Of a stretch of 64,000 bases of DNA, positions 1 through 13,660 are shown piece by piece; the first letter of the stretch is position 1, and every line of letters starts with the position of its first letter. A program made the position numbers and the translations under genes. Source of the stretch: Salminus brasiliensis (taxonomy: Eukaryota; Chordata; Actinopteri; Characiformes; Bryconidae); NCBI RefSeq assembly GCF_030463535.1, contig NC_132894.1:11737933-11801932 (forward strand). Direction: 5' to 3'. The notes under the pieces were generated by a model, which saw only the letters and a program-made list of their open reading frames with translations, searched no databases and was not told where the DNA came from.

Positions 1-896
1 AAGGATCACTGCTCCTATACATCCATTATCCAGCTATTATCCAGTGGTTGCAGCACCAATACGAGACACCAGGAGGAGCTGACTCATGCGAGCTTAGTGC
101 TAAACTGGCTTCGTGTTTTTCTGTGACTCAGCACAGTGTCCCTTAGGTGATGAAATATCCTGGTAATACAGCAGTGGAGAGCTGGAACTTCTGACCCCCC
201 CTTGAGGGGGAGGGAGGGGGGGGGGGTGCAACAGACAAAATCTCACAATATTAAAAAATAATAATAAATAAATAATAATACAAACAGACACCCTGGTGGA
301 ATTACTGGTTATAAAGGGATGGAATACCCTGGAATCATAGCCTTAGTCGAAATGTGCATGTGTCACAACTATCTGTTGTTTGCATCAAGTTATTGTCTGC
401 CTGTGATAAAAATAGCCCCCTGGTAAAATCACTCTCCCCTTGCAGACTGAACACAAGACAGGTTTCCAGACGTCGGAAGGGGAAAACAAGGCACATCAGT
501 ATGCTGGGAATCTAGACAGTAGCAAGACGTCTAGCCTTCCTGGCCCATTGGTTTCCTGCGAAGGCAGTCTCAGACAGGACCCTGAAAAGTGTCTGGCCAC
601 CTCGTGAGTCAAAGTCTACTGGTGAACTGATGTAACAGTGCAGGAATTCACCTCAGCCTCAGCAGATCTTGGCCGGCGGCCCCACGCTGGAGAGACTAAA
701 CAACAGGGAAGAGCGGCAGGCCGGAAGATGCTCCTTTACTAGTCTTATACTGCCACCTGCCGGCGGCTCTATAGGTCTATATGTGTTGTTATGTACCAAA
801 CATTACTAGTCATTCATTTTTCCTAATATTCTTCTTTCTGAATCTTTTTCTATCCCTTACAACGAATCAGGCTGTTCTTTTAGACTAAATGTACAT
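1..896. other. Non-coding flank with simple repeats
   Basis: I see no gene in this stretch. It holds a C/G homopolymer-rich tract at about 195-226 (a run of C, then long G runs) followed by an AAT/AAAT-rich stretch at about 251-280. The short reading frame antisense to the G tract is low-complexity and not a credible gene. Confidence 0.5.
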
Positions 897-1370
897 CGAC
901 CTGCCATAATATTAGCACCACTGACAGATGGAGTGAAAAACACTGTCTTCATCTACAGGGGCATCTTGGGGTATGTTAGGTGTTAGGCAAGTGAACAGGC
1001 AGTTCTTGGAGATGATGTGTTAAAAGCATATGAGTCACTTTGATAAGAGTCAAACTGTGATGGCCAGAGTATCTTCAAAACATCAGATAGATCAATTGGG
1101 TTTCTTCTGGTATGCAGTGGTCAGTACTCAGTACTCCAAAGTGATCCAAATAACTGGATCAGCAAGGATCAGGGTGCCCAAGGCTTGTTGATGCAATCCA
1201 TGGAGGCCCCACTTCGCAACTTACAGGACTTAAAGGATCTGCTGGTAAAGTCTTGGTGCCAGATACCACAGGACATCTTCAGTTATCTTGTAGAGTGCAT
1301 GCCTCGAATGGTCAGATCTAGTGTGGCGGCACAAGGGGGACCTGAGTTAATGTTATGGCTGATTGGTGTA
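897..1370 (+). mobile_element. Non-autonomous DNA transposon relic, family A copy 1
   Basis: The left end reads like CTGCCATAATATTAGCACCAC and the right end contains TTAATGTTATGGCTGAT, so the two ends are imperfect inverted repeats of each other. Similar copies lie at 19705-20160, 25095-25473 and, inverted, at 40045-40452. All share the internal words 'ggacttaaaggatctgctg' or a decayed version, 'ttggtgccagataccacag' and 'acaagggggacct'. The 93-residue open frame inside is repeat-derived and I do not regard it as a gene. I recognise this as a widely dispersed fish repeat but do not assign it to a superfamily. Confidence 0.65.
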
Positions 1371-2700
1371 AATGATCTCTGTTCTGATTGGTTTGTATTG
1401 GCTCTGTATTGTGCCTCGTTTAGAACTCAAGCTCAAGCTGTAACACTCTCTATACCTTCAACATAACTAGGCAGAGCTGAATAGATAGGCCTGTATGAGC
1501 AGAAATATGCAAATGCAAATATTCAACATGGGCCATTTGTGCAGGTTGTTTTTTTTACAGGGATTTATCATATACTGTATCAAAAAAGTCTTTTACATAA
1601 ATATGTGGAAAATGTTGTTTTTCTTGATATGGGCCCTTTAAATCATTTTACTGTAATACTGCAGTATGCTGTATACTGTAGGCAGAATCATGTACAGTTA
1701 TTTCCATAATTTTCTGCATTTTATCTCATTTGTTTAGCAGCATACATCAACAGTAATATCATTTGCTAAAATGGCTGTAATGTGTTGTATTGCATCTCAT
1801 TTGCAATGTAATATATCATCAACCAGAGCATTAGCAGTAGCTCATGCCGGGCAAGGCCTTATTGAGTTCGTATGGCATAATATCTCCCTTATGGGCAGAG
1901 AAATGGCTTTGTTCCGTGCTCTCTGTGGGCTCAGTAGGATGAGGCGCAGTGGTGAGTCATCACTGTAGCAACCTCTGCCAAGGCGTAGAGAGAATCTGAG
2001 AGAGAGAGGGAGATGTGATAGAGCCCAACACGTCTTTATGAGACTGTGGACACCTTGTGGTACTAGTACTATCCTGCATGCTCTGAAAACAGAGCAGTGT
2101 TGGGCCGTGTTTCCCGTCAAAGTACAGCCGGGGCAGTCCTGCACGGATGTAGGTGGCTCAAAATGTTCCAGAATTTCCACTAGTGTGAAGCCAATAGATC
2201 AAAAACACACACAGTACACAAACAGATCCACGGGCAGACCAATTGAAATCTAGATATGGCTCCTTTATCAGTCAATCAGATTGTCGCAAGTGTCCCTCAC
2301 ACTCCACCACAACCAATCAGTGGGCTTGTTTTGCTGGCTGTGTGGGTGGGACTGTGAGGAGGCTTATTCCGGCTCATGATGTCACTGAGCATTGCACAAT
2401 GCGAGCAGAGCTGCAGCAACAGATCAATAGTTGTACCTATGAGCAAAGGCAGTGTGGGAGATGTCCTCAACATTACAACCAAGCATGACTGTGCATATAG
2501 CCGTGTGTTGGGGTCATTGACTTGTTTGCTGGGGGGAATGTGCAGGTGGCTAAAAAAAACATTAGAGTGGTGTCCAAGCTGTGCTGTACACTCCAACCCA
2601 CCACAATAAATATTAGCTGTATTAGCTGGAGCCATTGCAGGTACCGTGCAAGACGAGACACTGCCGTGAACCTATTACAAGTACACCATTCTTAAAAGCA
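1371..2700. other. Intergenic, no gene recognised
   Basis: This interval has several overlapping open frames of 60-112 codons on both strands between 1770 and 2660. None resembles a known protein and they shadow one another, so I call no gene. The stretch around 1500-1760 is AT-rich. Confidence 0.4.
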
Positions 2701-3126
2701 CTCTTAAAAATAAAGGTGCCTTACTAGTGCTGTAGAATAACCCCTTTCAGTTGTACAAAGAACCATATACGAATAGAGCTGTGTGAGTGTGAAGAACCTT
2801 TAAATAGGTAAAGAAGCTTTAAATTACGAGAAGGTTCTAAAGACTTCTAGAAGATTCTTCACACCCTTGTATATCATGTATCTACTGCAGATAGCTTCTT
2901 TGTGGAGCCAAGAGTGGTTCTCTTATAGCATTGCTTGAAGAGCCGCTTCTGTAGTAGAGATATTTGAGTAAGAAGAACCTTTATATCAAATTAAGATTCC
3001 TGCAACTTTTAAATGGTTCTTCACACTCACATGTCTAAACTACAAAAATGTATTTTTGTGGAACCAAAAGTGGTTCTTCTATAGCATCGCTCAAACAACT
3101 ATTTAAAACACCTTTATTTTTAGTAG
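2701..3126. mobile_element. Palindromic MITE, family B copy 1
   Basis: The element begins CTCTTAAAAATAAAGGTGC and ends in the near-complement (caCCTTTATTTTTAGTAG). Inside, AAGAACC and GGTTCTT words recur in both orientations, so the whole unit can fold on itself. Other copies are at 31261-31514 and 34532-34764, with fragments at 18003-18085 and 18971-19060. There is no coding capacity. The size and terminal inverted repeats fit a miniature inverted-repeat transposable element (MITE); the superfamily is not determined. Confidence 0.7.
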
Positions 3127-5800
3127 GGCTGTAAGATATCAGTACTGTGACTTGCAATATGTTCACAAAGGCATTGTATAACTATACGCTTTATTTTATG
3201 TGACCAAATTAATTGACTTATATTGGGTAACACACCACAAGCTGTGATTGGTTAGAACAATCGTTTGCATATTACAACCTTCTACAGACGAGTTAACTGT
3301 GTCCATTTCTGTCAAATTAAAATGCTGTGTATTGAGGCCATTATTAGACATTTGTGGGGGTTTTTTTAACACAACTAGCCAACATATTCACTCATTGATC
3401 TTTCATTGGAATTCAGTTTTCTGAGTCTAGTTTAGTGAGCCTTAAATGTACTTGACTGACTCCTTTTATTGATGGTCTGGTCTTTCTGCAATACAGGGGC
3501 CATTTATATTGAACATTTTTGTGTTTAATTTCATCCTCCCTAATTTCCAATTCCAATTCTCTTCTATGCCACAGTCAAGTTAACTGGTGGTTTGGCCAAA
3601 AAATCGCCTCAGTCCACATTCTTCTTGCATGAAAGCGTGTCCTTTTTGAGGGGTGGCCCAAAGCACGAATAACACTTCCTGACTGTAGGGGGAGTCCAAG
3701 AGCAATAAAGCCCAATTCTTGCATAATGCTGCTTTAATACCGGGTAAATCCTGAAAAACAAGCAGTGATGCATCTTTCTGGATAAAAATAATGCTTACTT
3801 AATGTGCATTCTCTGCTCATTGTTTTGTCGCAACAATGGCAAATAAAATTGCTTTCTTTACAACAAGAAGAGCCAAAAAAGTATTTTCCCCAGAGTGTTC
3901 ATGTTGTTTCCTGGCCAAAACCACTTGAACATGAATCACATCATACTTACAGCCTCATAAGTCAAAAGTAGGAACATCCAAGGAGGACTTGAGAACAGGG
4001 TGGCTATAAGCTTCCATTACTCGTTAACTGCCTTTGCCCTGTTGCTCCAGTATAAAACTAGAGAAGCCAATGTCCTGGCCAACTATTGCTTAAATGCATT
4101 CCTAGTTCTGCAGCTTTAGAACACAGAGTGATTGCGGGCTGTACATTTGTGGTGTCAGACATCCAGAACGTCCAACCAGACCAGTGGGCAAAACCTAATT
4201 TCCAGGTGGGGCTCCCTTGAGAGCTGGGAACATGGCGCTTGTTTGTTCTGTCTTAGGCCCCGCCAGCACATGCCATTTTGAGGGGGGGGAAGAAAAACAC
4301 TGGGGGCCGCTCGCCCCCAGTCAACAGCCATGGAAGGGGTTTCCTTTGCGGGGAAGGCGTGAATCCCTTTGTGGGGAAAAATGACGGAGTAAATGAGATT
4401 TTCCAGTCCCACCCTTTTGTTTTGTGGAGCCAAACATCTGCCCAGTTGCAGACATGAGTGCTCGCTGTGGGTGTTTTAGGCCAAACTGTCCTTAATGAAG
4501 ATCTGTACAACACAGATACATGGTGATACTGTGACACGGGTCATGTTGGGTACATATTCTTCCATACACAGATTACTTATTAAAACAATGTCCAACTGTT
4601 CGGACACAGCCAGCAATAGAGTTATATACTCCAATGCAAATACCATAAGCTATCTTTAGCTTTGAGAGCCACAGCATGGCCCTGTTTGAAGATATGGTTT
4701 CCATGACAAGTCCCAAATAAATTGCTGCTGTTTTAAAAAGGTGACAAAAAAAAGGAATTCCTAATAAGATAAGCCCCTCAGCTCTGCTGGTGTTCCTCAT
4801 GTACTGGTTCATAAAACCTGCATATGTTGTCCTCGGGGGGTGGTAGGTTTGGGAGGGTACTGCATGTACAGGTTTTCCACTGTTCCTAGTTTGTTCTTCC
4901 AATGCTAAAACTTAAACAGAAGTGAAGCTGACTCTACCTGTGGGCAACCTTGTGTCATTTGTTTTTATGCTGAGAGGAAAACCAAAAGCAATAATTGGCC
5001 ATCTTACCCCATTCTCCGCTAATAGTCCAGATAAACAAGTTAAAGACATGACCCTGTCTTACCATGAGACTTTCTTGTCAGTGCTCTACAGATTTTACAA
5101 TTCTGACATCTCACCAGGCTGCTTTGAAGAAAGACGTCAGCTTTGTAAAACAGATCTTGTAAAATGTGTCTCGTTAACAGTTGCCATCCTGTCACTTTTT
5201 TCCCCTGTGTTTGTCGTTAGCATTTGGGCTTAGATCCAGCTCATTCTAGAGCTCCCCAACATACATGCCAGAGGATATAAGGCCATGACTTATCTGCTGC
5301 ACCAGAGGCAACTTCTATGACGTCCACAAGAGCCTCCAGGGATGTAGAATAACAACGCATCATGTGACTGCTGGTCAATGCTTCTGACCTGAGGCAATAT
5401 ATAACATAACTCCATGACAGCTTATGGTGCCTACATTTGAAAAGAAATACTGCAGGTCGGTTCATTTGTTGAGCCTCAGAATTGCATCAGAGGGGGGTAT
5501 TTTTTTGGCGCCGGTAACAGCCAGAGATTAAGGCACATGTAGTAGTTTAGCTTAGCACGTAGTTTCTTGCTAGTCACATGATCATCTCCTCCATCCACGC
5601 TTCACCATGGGAAGTAGGGCAAAGGATTACAGTCAGGCTAGAACACGCTGGCTCCACTCTGAGCTAGCACGTTCCAGAATAACATGCGGTTCATGACATA
5701 TAAACAAACCGGAGAGATACACCATTGCACATGGCATAATGTCATAATCACTTCTCAGTAATGCATGGAAAAAAGACTGCAAATCAATAATATGTGACAT
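3127..5800. other. Intergenic, no gene recognised
   Basis: Largely unique-looking sequence without a recognisable repeat or gene. Open frames at 4155-4537 (minus), 4573-4902 (minus) and 4922-5233 (plus) show no domain I know and no splice-site context that would make them exons. A conserved non-coding element or an exon of an unknown transcript cannot be excluded. Confidence 0.35.
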
Positions 5801-6140
5801 ACACTATCTGCCCAAATGTTTGTAGACACCCCTTCTAATAAATGCATTCTACGGCATTAAGTTGCACCCAGTTCTGACACAGATTTGCATATGCAAACAC
5901 ACAGCTTGTCTAGTCCCTGTAGAGAAGTACTGCCAATAGAATAGGACTATCTGGAGTAGATAAACATGGACCTATTGGGCTAGAGGGGTATACATCACTC
6001 CGGTATTGAGCTGTGGAGGATGGGAACGGTGGACAGTAGAGACAGTTACTCCAGCAAAAGCAGGATAAACTCTTCTTTAATACCCTTGATTTCAGAAGAA
6101 TACAATGAATGAGCAGGTGTCCCAATACTTTTGGCGATAT
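5801..6140 (+). mobile_element. Non-autonomous DNA transposon, family C copy 1
   Basis: The left end (ACTATCTGCCCAAATGTTTG then TAGACACC) and the right end (AGGTGTCCCAATACTTTTGG) are imperfect inverted repeats. Internal words such as 'gacagttactccagcaaaag' and 'gagcaggtgtcccaatac' recur at 23455-24104, 39692-40030, 52090-52343 and 55561-55868, in both orientations. There is no intact coding frame. This is a common fish terminal-inverted-repeat element; I leave the superfamily open. Confidence 0.7.
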
Positions 6141-9100
6141 TTTAACACTACTTTGGCTGAAAAACAATATCAGTCTACAAATCGACTAGGCTTCTTACCC
6201 TAAATATTGCTGATCAGCCCTGAGATATTTGTTTCTTTTCCACTGGCACTCTGGCTAATGTAATGTAGCTAACATGCAATATGTCTGTTTGCATTCCCCC
6301 CTGTTCCATATATAGGACACTACTTAGGTCACATCAACATTTATGGCATTTGTTTGATACCCATGAAGACGAATGAAGGGTTAGTAGTCTTACCCAAGGA
6401 CTCCTATTGGTGTAGTGTGGTAGTTTGCCCGACCAGTGTATGTGCTATGGGGAAGATGGTGTTGCTACCCACTGTGCTATTCCACCTGCTAGGGCATTAT
6501 AATGACTTCTACACAAGTAATTCAATATACTATACATATCAAGCTGTGTAGCCTACAGCTGTAACACAATTGGCTTTCGTCATTTTGGAGTATTTCGTCG
6601 TTTTGGAGTATTTCTATTCGTCCATTCATTCTGAAATTTTGACACAATGCAAAGAACAACTTCAAGATTCGAAGCATGTCAACAAATGAAAAACGTCAAT
6701 ATTATTGAGATACAAGGATTTTGCAGGACAGCGACAATATAGTGTATTATTTGGAGTCTTAATTTCATCATCTACGTAGTGCACTCAGATTCACAGATAA
6801 GAAACAGTATGAGTAGTAGCCATTTTGAAATCATGATGGTGTCCATTATTCAAAGTTAACAGTATGACTTACAGTGTCCAAAACCACTTAAGCAAGTCTA
6901 TTTGAGATGACCTAACAACCTGTTTTGGCTTGCAGCAAACGTGCGATGATGTTCATGCAGTTAGTGTGACCCTAAACGGTGGTCAAAATCTTCTTTACGC
7001 AAAACAACAACATTAATAGTTGGACACCAAGTTTGCCTTTGCTGATTTACCACATTTGGCATGACAGGGACATTGTGTAAATGAGATTTTTCCCCGAACT
7101 GTTGCTAGCAAGACAAAGAAGGCGTAAGATCCACTCGGGAAAGCTTGGGACAGCTGGTTCTGTTTCATTGTTACAGGCTCTGGCGAAAACATAAAACTTG
7201 CAAAGAGGCCGCAGAACACTGGCCAAAAGAACAGGAGCTGGTGGAGATCACTGCAGCAGGCAGGCTAAGGTGCACAGCAGATGCTAGTCATCAACAGCCT
7301 TATTAGCCTCTTTATACGAGCCTGCTCTGAGGTTTAGCTGTATATCCCGAGCACCACCACTTCACGGCTGGGAATGATCATCGCTGGGAAAGCACAATAG
7401 CGAGAATGTGCAGATGACGCAAAGGACATCTCCAGTGCTGCGAAGAGAGTGGGAGAGTGAGAGTGAGAGGAGGAGGGCTATGGACGCAAATGGGCCTGAC
7501 TGCCAGAGCCTACTCCTTCTGTGGGGAAGAGAACTGATGTGTTCAAGCCTGACAAAGCTGCTATTGTGTGTCCAGTACAATTAGTCAGACAATGATCAGA
7601 CGCATGCTACAGGCAAGAGCTGCCACACATGGTGCCACTAAATGTCACCAGTGTATACAGACGCATCTGATATGTCGTAAAACACAAGTCTGAGGGCATT
7701 GATGAAAGATACATTGGCTGGTCGGCCCAAAAAATATCTGGTCAGCAGTGGTCCCACTTTGGTCCTTTTTTGCTGATGGACAAGCTAGACAATGGCTGTG
7801 CATACTGTGCATTACAACAGATGGGCTATAGTCGGTAACTGTACCTACTGTACCTACATGCATTTCTATGGTAGGTGTATCGATAAAATGGCCAATAAGT
7901 GTAGGTGCAATGTCAAGGTCATAAGGTGCATCTAATACGCTGACAGCTCAGCGTGTTTTCATGAAGTCTAAACAAAACAGCTGTACACTTGCTTACAAGA
8001 CCTGGCTCTCCTGCTTTTGCTTGTGTGTGCATATACGTAATTGAGTAATGTTGGTTAAGGGAAAATGGGTTTTGCATGCTTTGTTTTTTTCCCTCTTGCA
8101 GGAATCCTCGGCATAGCCTTGTGCATGTGACGCTCAGCTTGCGTCATCTGGCTCTGCTAGCCTGGATCAGAGTGCACTGTAAGAACAACTAGAAAGAACC
8201 AGGCCTCTTCAGGACTTAATTATTTACTTTCACTGTGTCACGTATTGGACAGCAGTATTTACAGGCCTGTTTTACAGTCAGCATACACAAACAAAAGGGA
8301 TGTAGTGCACGGGAATTGCATTGCATGAGCAGTGTCACGTTCTTGGAGATTGTATTTAGTTAAGACCTGTACAATACAAAAACATGGTGATAATGGCACA
8401 CAGGCCATGGATACTTCCTCCTTTTCCTGAACATGTCCTGATTTTACATCAGCTTTGACACTGCTACACATGCTTTAAACAAGCTAGTTAAAGTAACAGT
8501 AAATAGTGGTCTACATGTACCTGCATCTACATCAACCATTGGTCAAACTGCTTCCAATCACATCCGATAGACCACTGACGTTGAACGTTATTCTGTAGTC
8601 ATCGTCATGCCCATATTTGGCACTGTGGGTCTAAGCACGATTTTCAATTAATAAGGTTTTCAAGAAAACGCCTTGATCACGTTCTGTGGTAAATATCGAT
8701 GTTCATATCTGTGCACATTTCTCTTCTAAATCCTCGGAATTACAAAGTCATTAAAGAGTCAACATTTCAGTATTGCTGCATGTAAGCTAATGCTACTGCA
8801 CACTGAACTGACATCAGTAGACTGTAGCATCTTAAAGAACCACACAAACTAGCATGCTTTGCCAGTGTGGTAGTCCAGTGCAATTAGCAAGTTTAATTTC
8901 AGAAGCAGTTGTTTACCACACAAGTCCTTGACCAAACTGGTCAGCCACTGATAGATCGGCTAAACCATCAAACATGCTGTGAAGGTCAAGAGCAAAGTTG
9001 GCCAACCAGGTTGTTTTGTCCTGCATTAGCAACTTTTTAACCATCTTGACCATCAGGGACCAGCTTAGTGTAACACTGATATTACAAATTAGACGCTTGC

Positions 9101-10668
9101 CAATAAAAGGTAAGGAGAAAAGTATTTTTTTTTGTAATTAAGGATGAAGCCAAACTGTATTACAATTACAAGCAAGGTCAAAACCATGAGACAGGATGCA
9201 AACAACATGGGCAAAAAAATATTAAGAGTATCAAATAGGTCGGCACCAAAGAGGTCAAAAAGAAGTCAAAGTATAACAGTATGGAACTGCCTCTCAGTAG
9301 AAGCTGTTGTTGAGCTGGATTTTTCAGCAGGGCAGTAATGTAGGTTATGTAGTTATCTGTTCTTCATCTGAAACAAGACAGAGCTTTCTTATCTTAGCTT
9401 GCTTTGACAAGCCCTACAAGTTGACCTGCACTCAGGCTACACTGCTCAACATGACCAGACCTCTTTTAATACTGTTGTGGTCATTCTTTGCTCAGCCTAC
9501 TGTTCAGTAAATGTTGAGAGACACAAATAAAATGCACATTTTCTAAAACCTATAATGAAAGACTTGTGAACAATGTTACTTCAAGCTTGAGATGTTAAAT
9601 GAATTCACACATTAATATATAAAAAAGTATGTAAAAAATAATATCAGCAGAAAATGCATGTTCTTGCCTGAAACAACACACACTCACACTGTATATCATG
9701 TTTTTAGTTTTGTGGGGGTTTTTCTCCTGTGTGGCTGTAGGGACTCTCATTTGGCAAAAATATGAAACCGGTTTTGAGGAAAAAATGCTATTATCAGCTA
9801 AACAAAGTGGTCTTCCCTCCAATATTGTACCAATAAGCTCTTTTGTGAAAACTGCAGCATTAACCCATTAATTACCCCTTGCTTACATTGTAAGTAAGCC
9901 CACACTCCAGTTCTTCACTTCTATGTAACACCAGTTTCATAGGCTCTGAAAAAGAACACAGTGGGATTCGCAATCGTCTCTGCATTAGGAGTAAAAACTG
10001 AATAATACTCCTAGGGTTCAATACATTAAACAGGAAGTCAGTAGAAGTGATTTACTTATTCATGTCAGGATCACTGCTTTTATTCAGCGAAAAGAAAGAA
10101 AACAATGCGAATTTCATCTTTAATTACAGAGAAATGACACTGTATCTAAGAGGGTGACACAGCAGAGCTGCAGAAGTGAATAATTGTCTTTCGTGGCGTA
10201 AAGCCCCTGAAGCTTTTGTTGTCATGTGCTTCAGGATGAGTCACTGAGGCTCACTGCACAAAGCCCCACTGAGCTGAATGGGCCGAAAAGGCTTGGACAC
10301 ACCATCGTTTGGAGTGGCAGCTTGCTTATAACCAGTCAAAATGAAGAGAGGCGAATAAGAGGGCCAGTCCTGCATCTATGATTGGACACATCACGCAAGC
10401 AGATCATTAAAATCTCAAAGTGATGGATGCCGGAAACTCTAGTTATGGTGCTTCACACCAAACGAGGCCTGCAGGAAGTACATCAAAAAGACTAGGCAGT
10501 TCCAAAGCTAATGAAAGCAGCTTGTAAACAGCTCTCTGCTGTAAACAACACTTTTCAAGTGTTCTCAACTTCTTACGGCCAGCTTAAAGTTCTCAATCTC
10601 AAGCTATAATAAATAATGTTGTTGGGCTGTAATTAACTTTGTTATTAATTATACTATCAGCTTAAATT
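6141..10668. other. Intergenic, repeats of low complexity only
   Basis: I recognise no gene. A short tandem duplication (TTTTGGAGTATTTCGTC-like unit, two copies) lies at about 6582-6613. Around 8920-9065, CTTGACCA and TGGTCAAG-type words recur in both orientations and suggest an old inverted-repeat relic. The remaining 60-75-codon frames have no recognisable content. Confidence 0.35.
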
Positions 10669-10970
10669 GGGCAGTGGTGGCTCAGCGGTTAGAGCGCCGG
10701 GTTATCGATAACAGGGTTGTGGGTTCGATTGCCGGGCTTGGCAAGCTGCCACTGTTGGGCCCTTGAGCAAGGCCCTTTACCCTCTCTGCTTCCCGGGCGC
10801 TGGAGTTGGCTGCCCACCGCTCTAGGTGTGTGTGTGTGTACTCACTGCCCCTAGCTCAATAGTATGTGTATGAGTGTGTGTTCACTACCACAGATGGGTT
10901 AAATGCAGAGGACCCATTTCGCTGTATAGTGCACACTGTACAGTGACAAATACATGCACCTTTACCTTTA
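10669..10970 (+). mobile_element. tRNA-derived SINE
   Basis: The head carries an RNA polymerase III A-box-like TGGCTCAGCGG, followed about 45 bases later by a B-box-like GGTTCGATTGC, as in a tRNA-derived promoter. The body contains CCCTTGAGCAAGGCCCTTTAC, typical of fish SINEs, then a short TG run. The 3' part is 'ctgtacagtgacaaatac' ending in ACCTTTACCTTT. It is a retroposed element that depends on LINE machinery in trans. It is not a functional tRNA, because no cloverleaf acceptor stem closes around the boxes. Confidence 0.8.
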
Positions 10971-11843
10971 AATTACACAATTCTTTAAAATTAAACATTT
11001 TGTTGATTGTTCTGCTGTACAGAGCTAAATACTATATTAAAGCAGCATTATGCGAGAATTGGTATTTTTTACCCTCACAGCTGTGAACTGTAATTCACTT
11101 TTACACCATTGCAGTAAATACAAAACGCGCTTTGAGAGCCCCCTCATGCATTTGTTGACAAGCCGAGATAACCACTACAGAACCACTCCCTGAAGTGAAA
11201 GAAGTGTGTGTACTGACCAGGTAGAGTAATATTTTAGGAATTTGCACTAAAAGACACAGCATCACAGAGTTCTGGCAAGAGGTCTCCTACTATTCTCCCT
11301 ATTACAGGTAAGTGTATCATCAAAATGAGTTTAAGGCTGTTATTAAAATGTAAAAACAAAAGGTCCAGTTGCTACATAACGTTGCTTTAAAACATGCATT
11401 TTTGTCTTTTCTGTGCTCACATGACAACAATAGGGTGAGATACATGTTCAGTGCTGTAGCTGACTTGTTAGGAGAACTATCAAGAAGACTTCTGTCTGCT
11501 GTTATAGACTGCACTTGCCCTGGGTGAAAGCCATGGAGGCTTAATCCAATTACAGGTTCAGAGACCTGCTGTGTCATTCTGTCTTGGTGCCAGCGCAACA
11601 GGTTTTTACCAGTCCAAAATTCCACACCTGACCCAGACCTAGACTCAAGGTCCATCTAGGTCATATGTGCATGCCTAAGTTAGGCGTGAGGGAGCTGATA
11701 TAATGATATAAATAATCAATTTCTAAATACACCAAAAGTATTGTACAAATAAGTGCAGATCCTTATTAGGTGCCAGTAAGGATGCTAATAAGTTACTTTG
11801 CTCATTGGTTGAAAATACTTCTGCACTTATTCAATAAACCATA
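10971..11843. other. Intergenic, no gene recognised
   Basis: AT-rich sequence. The minus-strand open frame at 11320-11655 (111 codons) resembles no family I know and is followed by no recognisable splice or polyadenylation context. Confidence 0.35.
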
Positions 11844-11948
11844 TACCATTAAGATAAGATAAGATAAGATAATCCTTTATTAGTCCCGCAGTGGGGAAAT
11901 TCTCAGTGTGGGACTAATAAAGGATTATCTTATCTTATATTAATGGTA
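11844..11948. mobile_element. Fold-back MITE of about 105 bp
   Basis: The left arm TACCATTAAGATAAGATAAG continues to AATCCTTTATTAGTCC. The right arm GGACTAATAAAGGATT continues to TAATGGTA, the reverse complement of the left, around a short GC-rich loop (CGCAGTGGGGAAATTCTCAG). The arms differ by one or two GATAA units. The transcript or single strand would form a long hairpin. There is no coding content; this is a typical tiny fish MITE. Confidence 0.85.
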
Positions 11949-13534
11949 ATAATTTGGCTGAATGCACAAATAGTCAGATTTTATCTAGGACAAGGCTTCT
12001 TCTCTCTAGGACGTAACAGCTTGAGTGTGTGCATGTGATTGTCCTGTTTTGCTAAGAACCTCATTACTAAACAGTGATGGTTTTGTCAGACAATTGCTGA
12101 ACAAATTAAAATGTCTAACTACAAAAATTATGTTTTTAGTCCAAAATGAAGGGAGATTGGATTCTGCACATTTCTGGCTTCCCCAGCTGGAATCAACCAA
12201 CAGAGATTAGCAGCTAGTTGATGTGCTATGGAAAGTAATTAGCAAAAATTGGACCAAAACTGTTATCAAGACAAGCTTAGGTTTCCTATGAACCTGTTCC
12301 TTCCAAATATTCAATGCTGCAACATAACCTAACCTAGGCTGAGAAGAAAACGAACTTAGCAAGTGCACAAGCTAAAAATGTCAGTGTTATGACCACAAAT
12401 GGTTAAGCTGTATCATATAATATCATTTCATCACTGGTGTGAAATAGTAGGGTTTTAAGGTTACTTGAAGAAAATATGGGAAAGACATGACAATGACTGA
12501 CATTTGTGTTTGTGTGAAAGGTATGTGCTTGATTAATTTGTGTACAACCATGACTGTTAAAAATAATAATAATACAACTGGATGTACACCATCTATCTTC
12601 TCTTAATGCTTAATTTTTTGTCTTTTTTAATAACTGGGTTCAGCAAGGGCCTGGTTTACTGAATGGCCATGCAGAAACAGTGGGTGTAAATGTCTGACAA
12701 CTACAAAATTATGTACAATGCTGAGTAAGTCAGAGATCAGTATGCTAACATGGACTCGTTGTACCTTATTTTGATAGAAATCTACGCATTGGCATAGAAG
12801 TCACAGTAATGATCAAGAACAGGAGTGTCAGAGTGACAAGAACATGGCACAGGATGTCCCAGTCTGGACTGTCCAGGCCACTCTGTTTTCCACTGCATTT
12901 ATATGAAGCAACAGTGCCACCGAGTGGGCACAGAAAGACACTTCTATAAGCTCATGTGTGGGTCAGATAATCTTTAGTTTCTTTAGCACTGAAGCACAGT
13001 GCACTTTGCTTATGGCTATTGAACATTTTGTATAATTGCCTGTATTATGTTTTAGAAATATGCTGAAATATGAATGAAATGAAATGATGATGATGAGTAT
13101 CTCTGTTACCAGTGATGTCACTAACTGCATGCATGTGTTTACTTCCCAAAGGACCGATCCATTTATGGAGCCCAATTCTCGCACAACAGGTATTCTAACC
13201 CAGGATTAGATGAATTTACAGACATTATACACATATCATAGCAAACAGCAAGACTCCCCCTATATGACCAGCATGGTGCCCTTGACCCGTCATTAACTAT
13301 CAGTGAGTAATCCAGCTCAACTGCCATATAAGGAGAGCCCAGAAGGGAGGACCTGCCAGCTCCTCTTTAGTCTCACAGACTTCAGATTTCAGAATAAAAG
13401 TCCAGACAACACTGTGCCGAGGTCCAGTTTTTAATTTTAGTGACCAAAGAACAGAAGTTGGGTTTATTTATATCTGTGTTTATTTGTTACAGTTTGTTAG
13501 TAAAGTAATGATTACGTCCATCCTGATGCCTCTC
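11949..13534. other. Intergenic, no gene recognised
   Basis: No gene or strong repeat recognised. Small open frames on both strands (for example at 12006-12210) overlap one another and are unsupported. Confidence 0.35.
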
Positions 13535-13660
13535 CCAGATGGTGAGGTATATGGTTTATTAATTTTAACAATGGTATCGGATATCGGCCAGTATGCAAAG
13601 TTCATGTATCGGTATCTGTATCAGAAGAGAAAAAGATGGATCCATGCATCCCTACTCTTG
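13535..13660 (+). mobile_element. Probable DNA-transposon relic with GTATCGG words
   Basis: The words 'ggtatcggatatcggccagt', 'catgtatcggtatctgtatc' and 'gatggatccatgcatcccta' match in style a short dispersed fish element whose ends carry TATCGG repeats. I infer an old hAT-like MITE from general familiarity; only one fragment is in this window. Confidence 0.4.

Noticed and set aside
1185..1466. A 93-codon plus-strand gene
   Set aside because: The frame lies mostly within a family A transposon copy found at three other places in the window.
10669..10750. A functional tRNA gene
   Set aside because: A and B boxes are present but there is no acceptor stem, and the sequence continues into a SINE body and tail.
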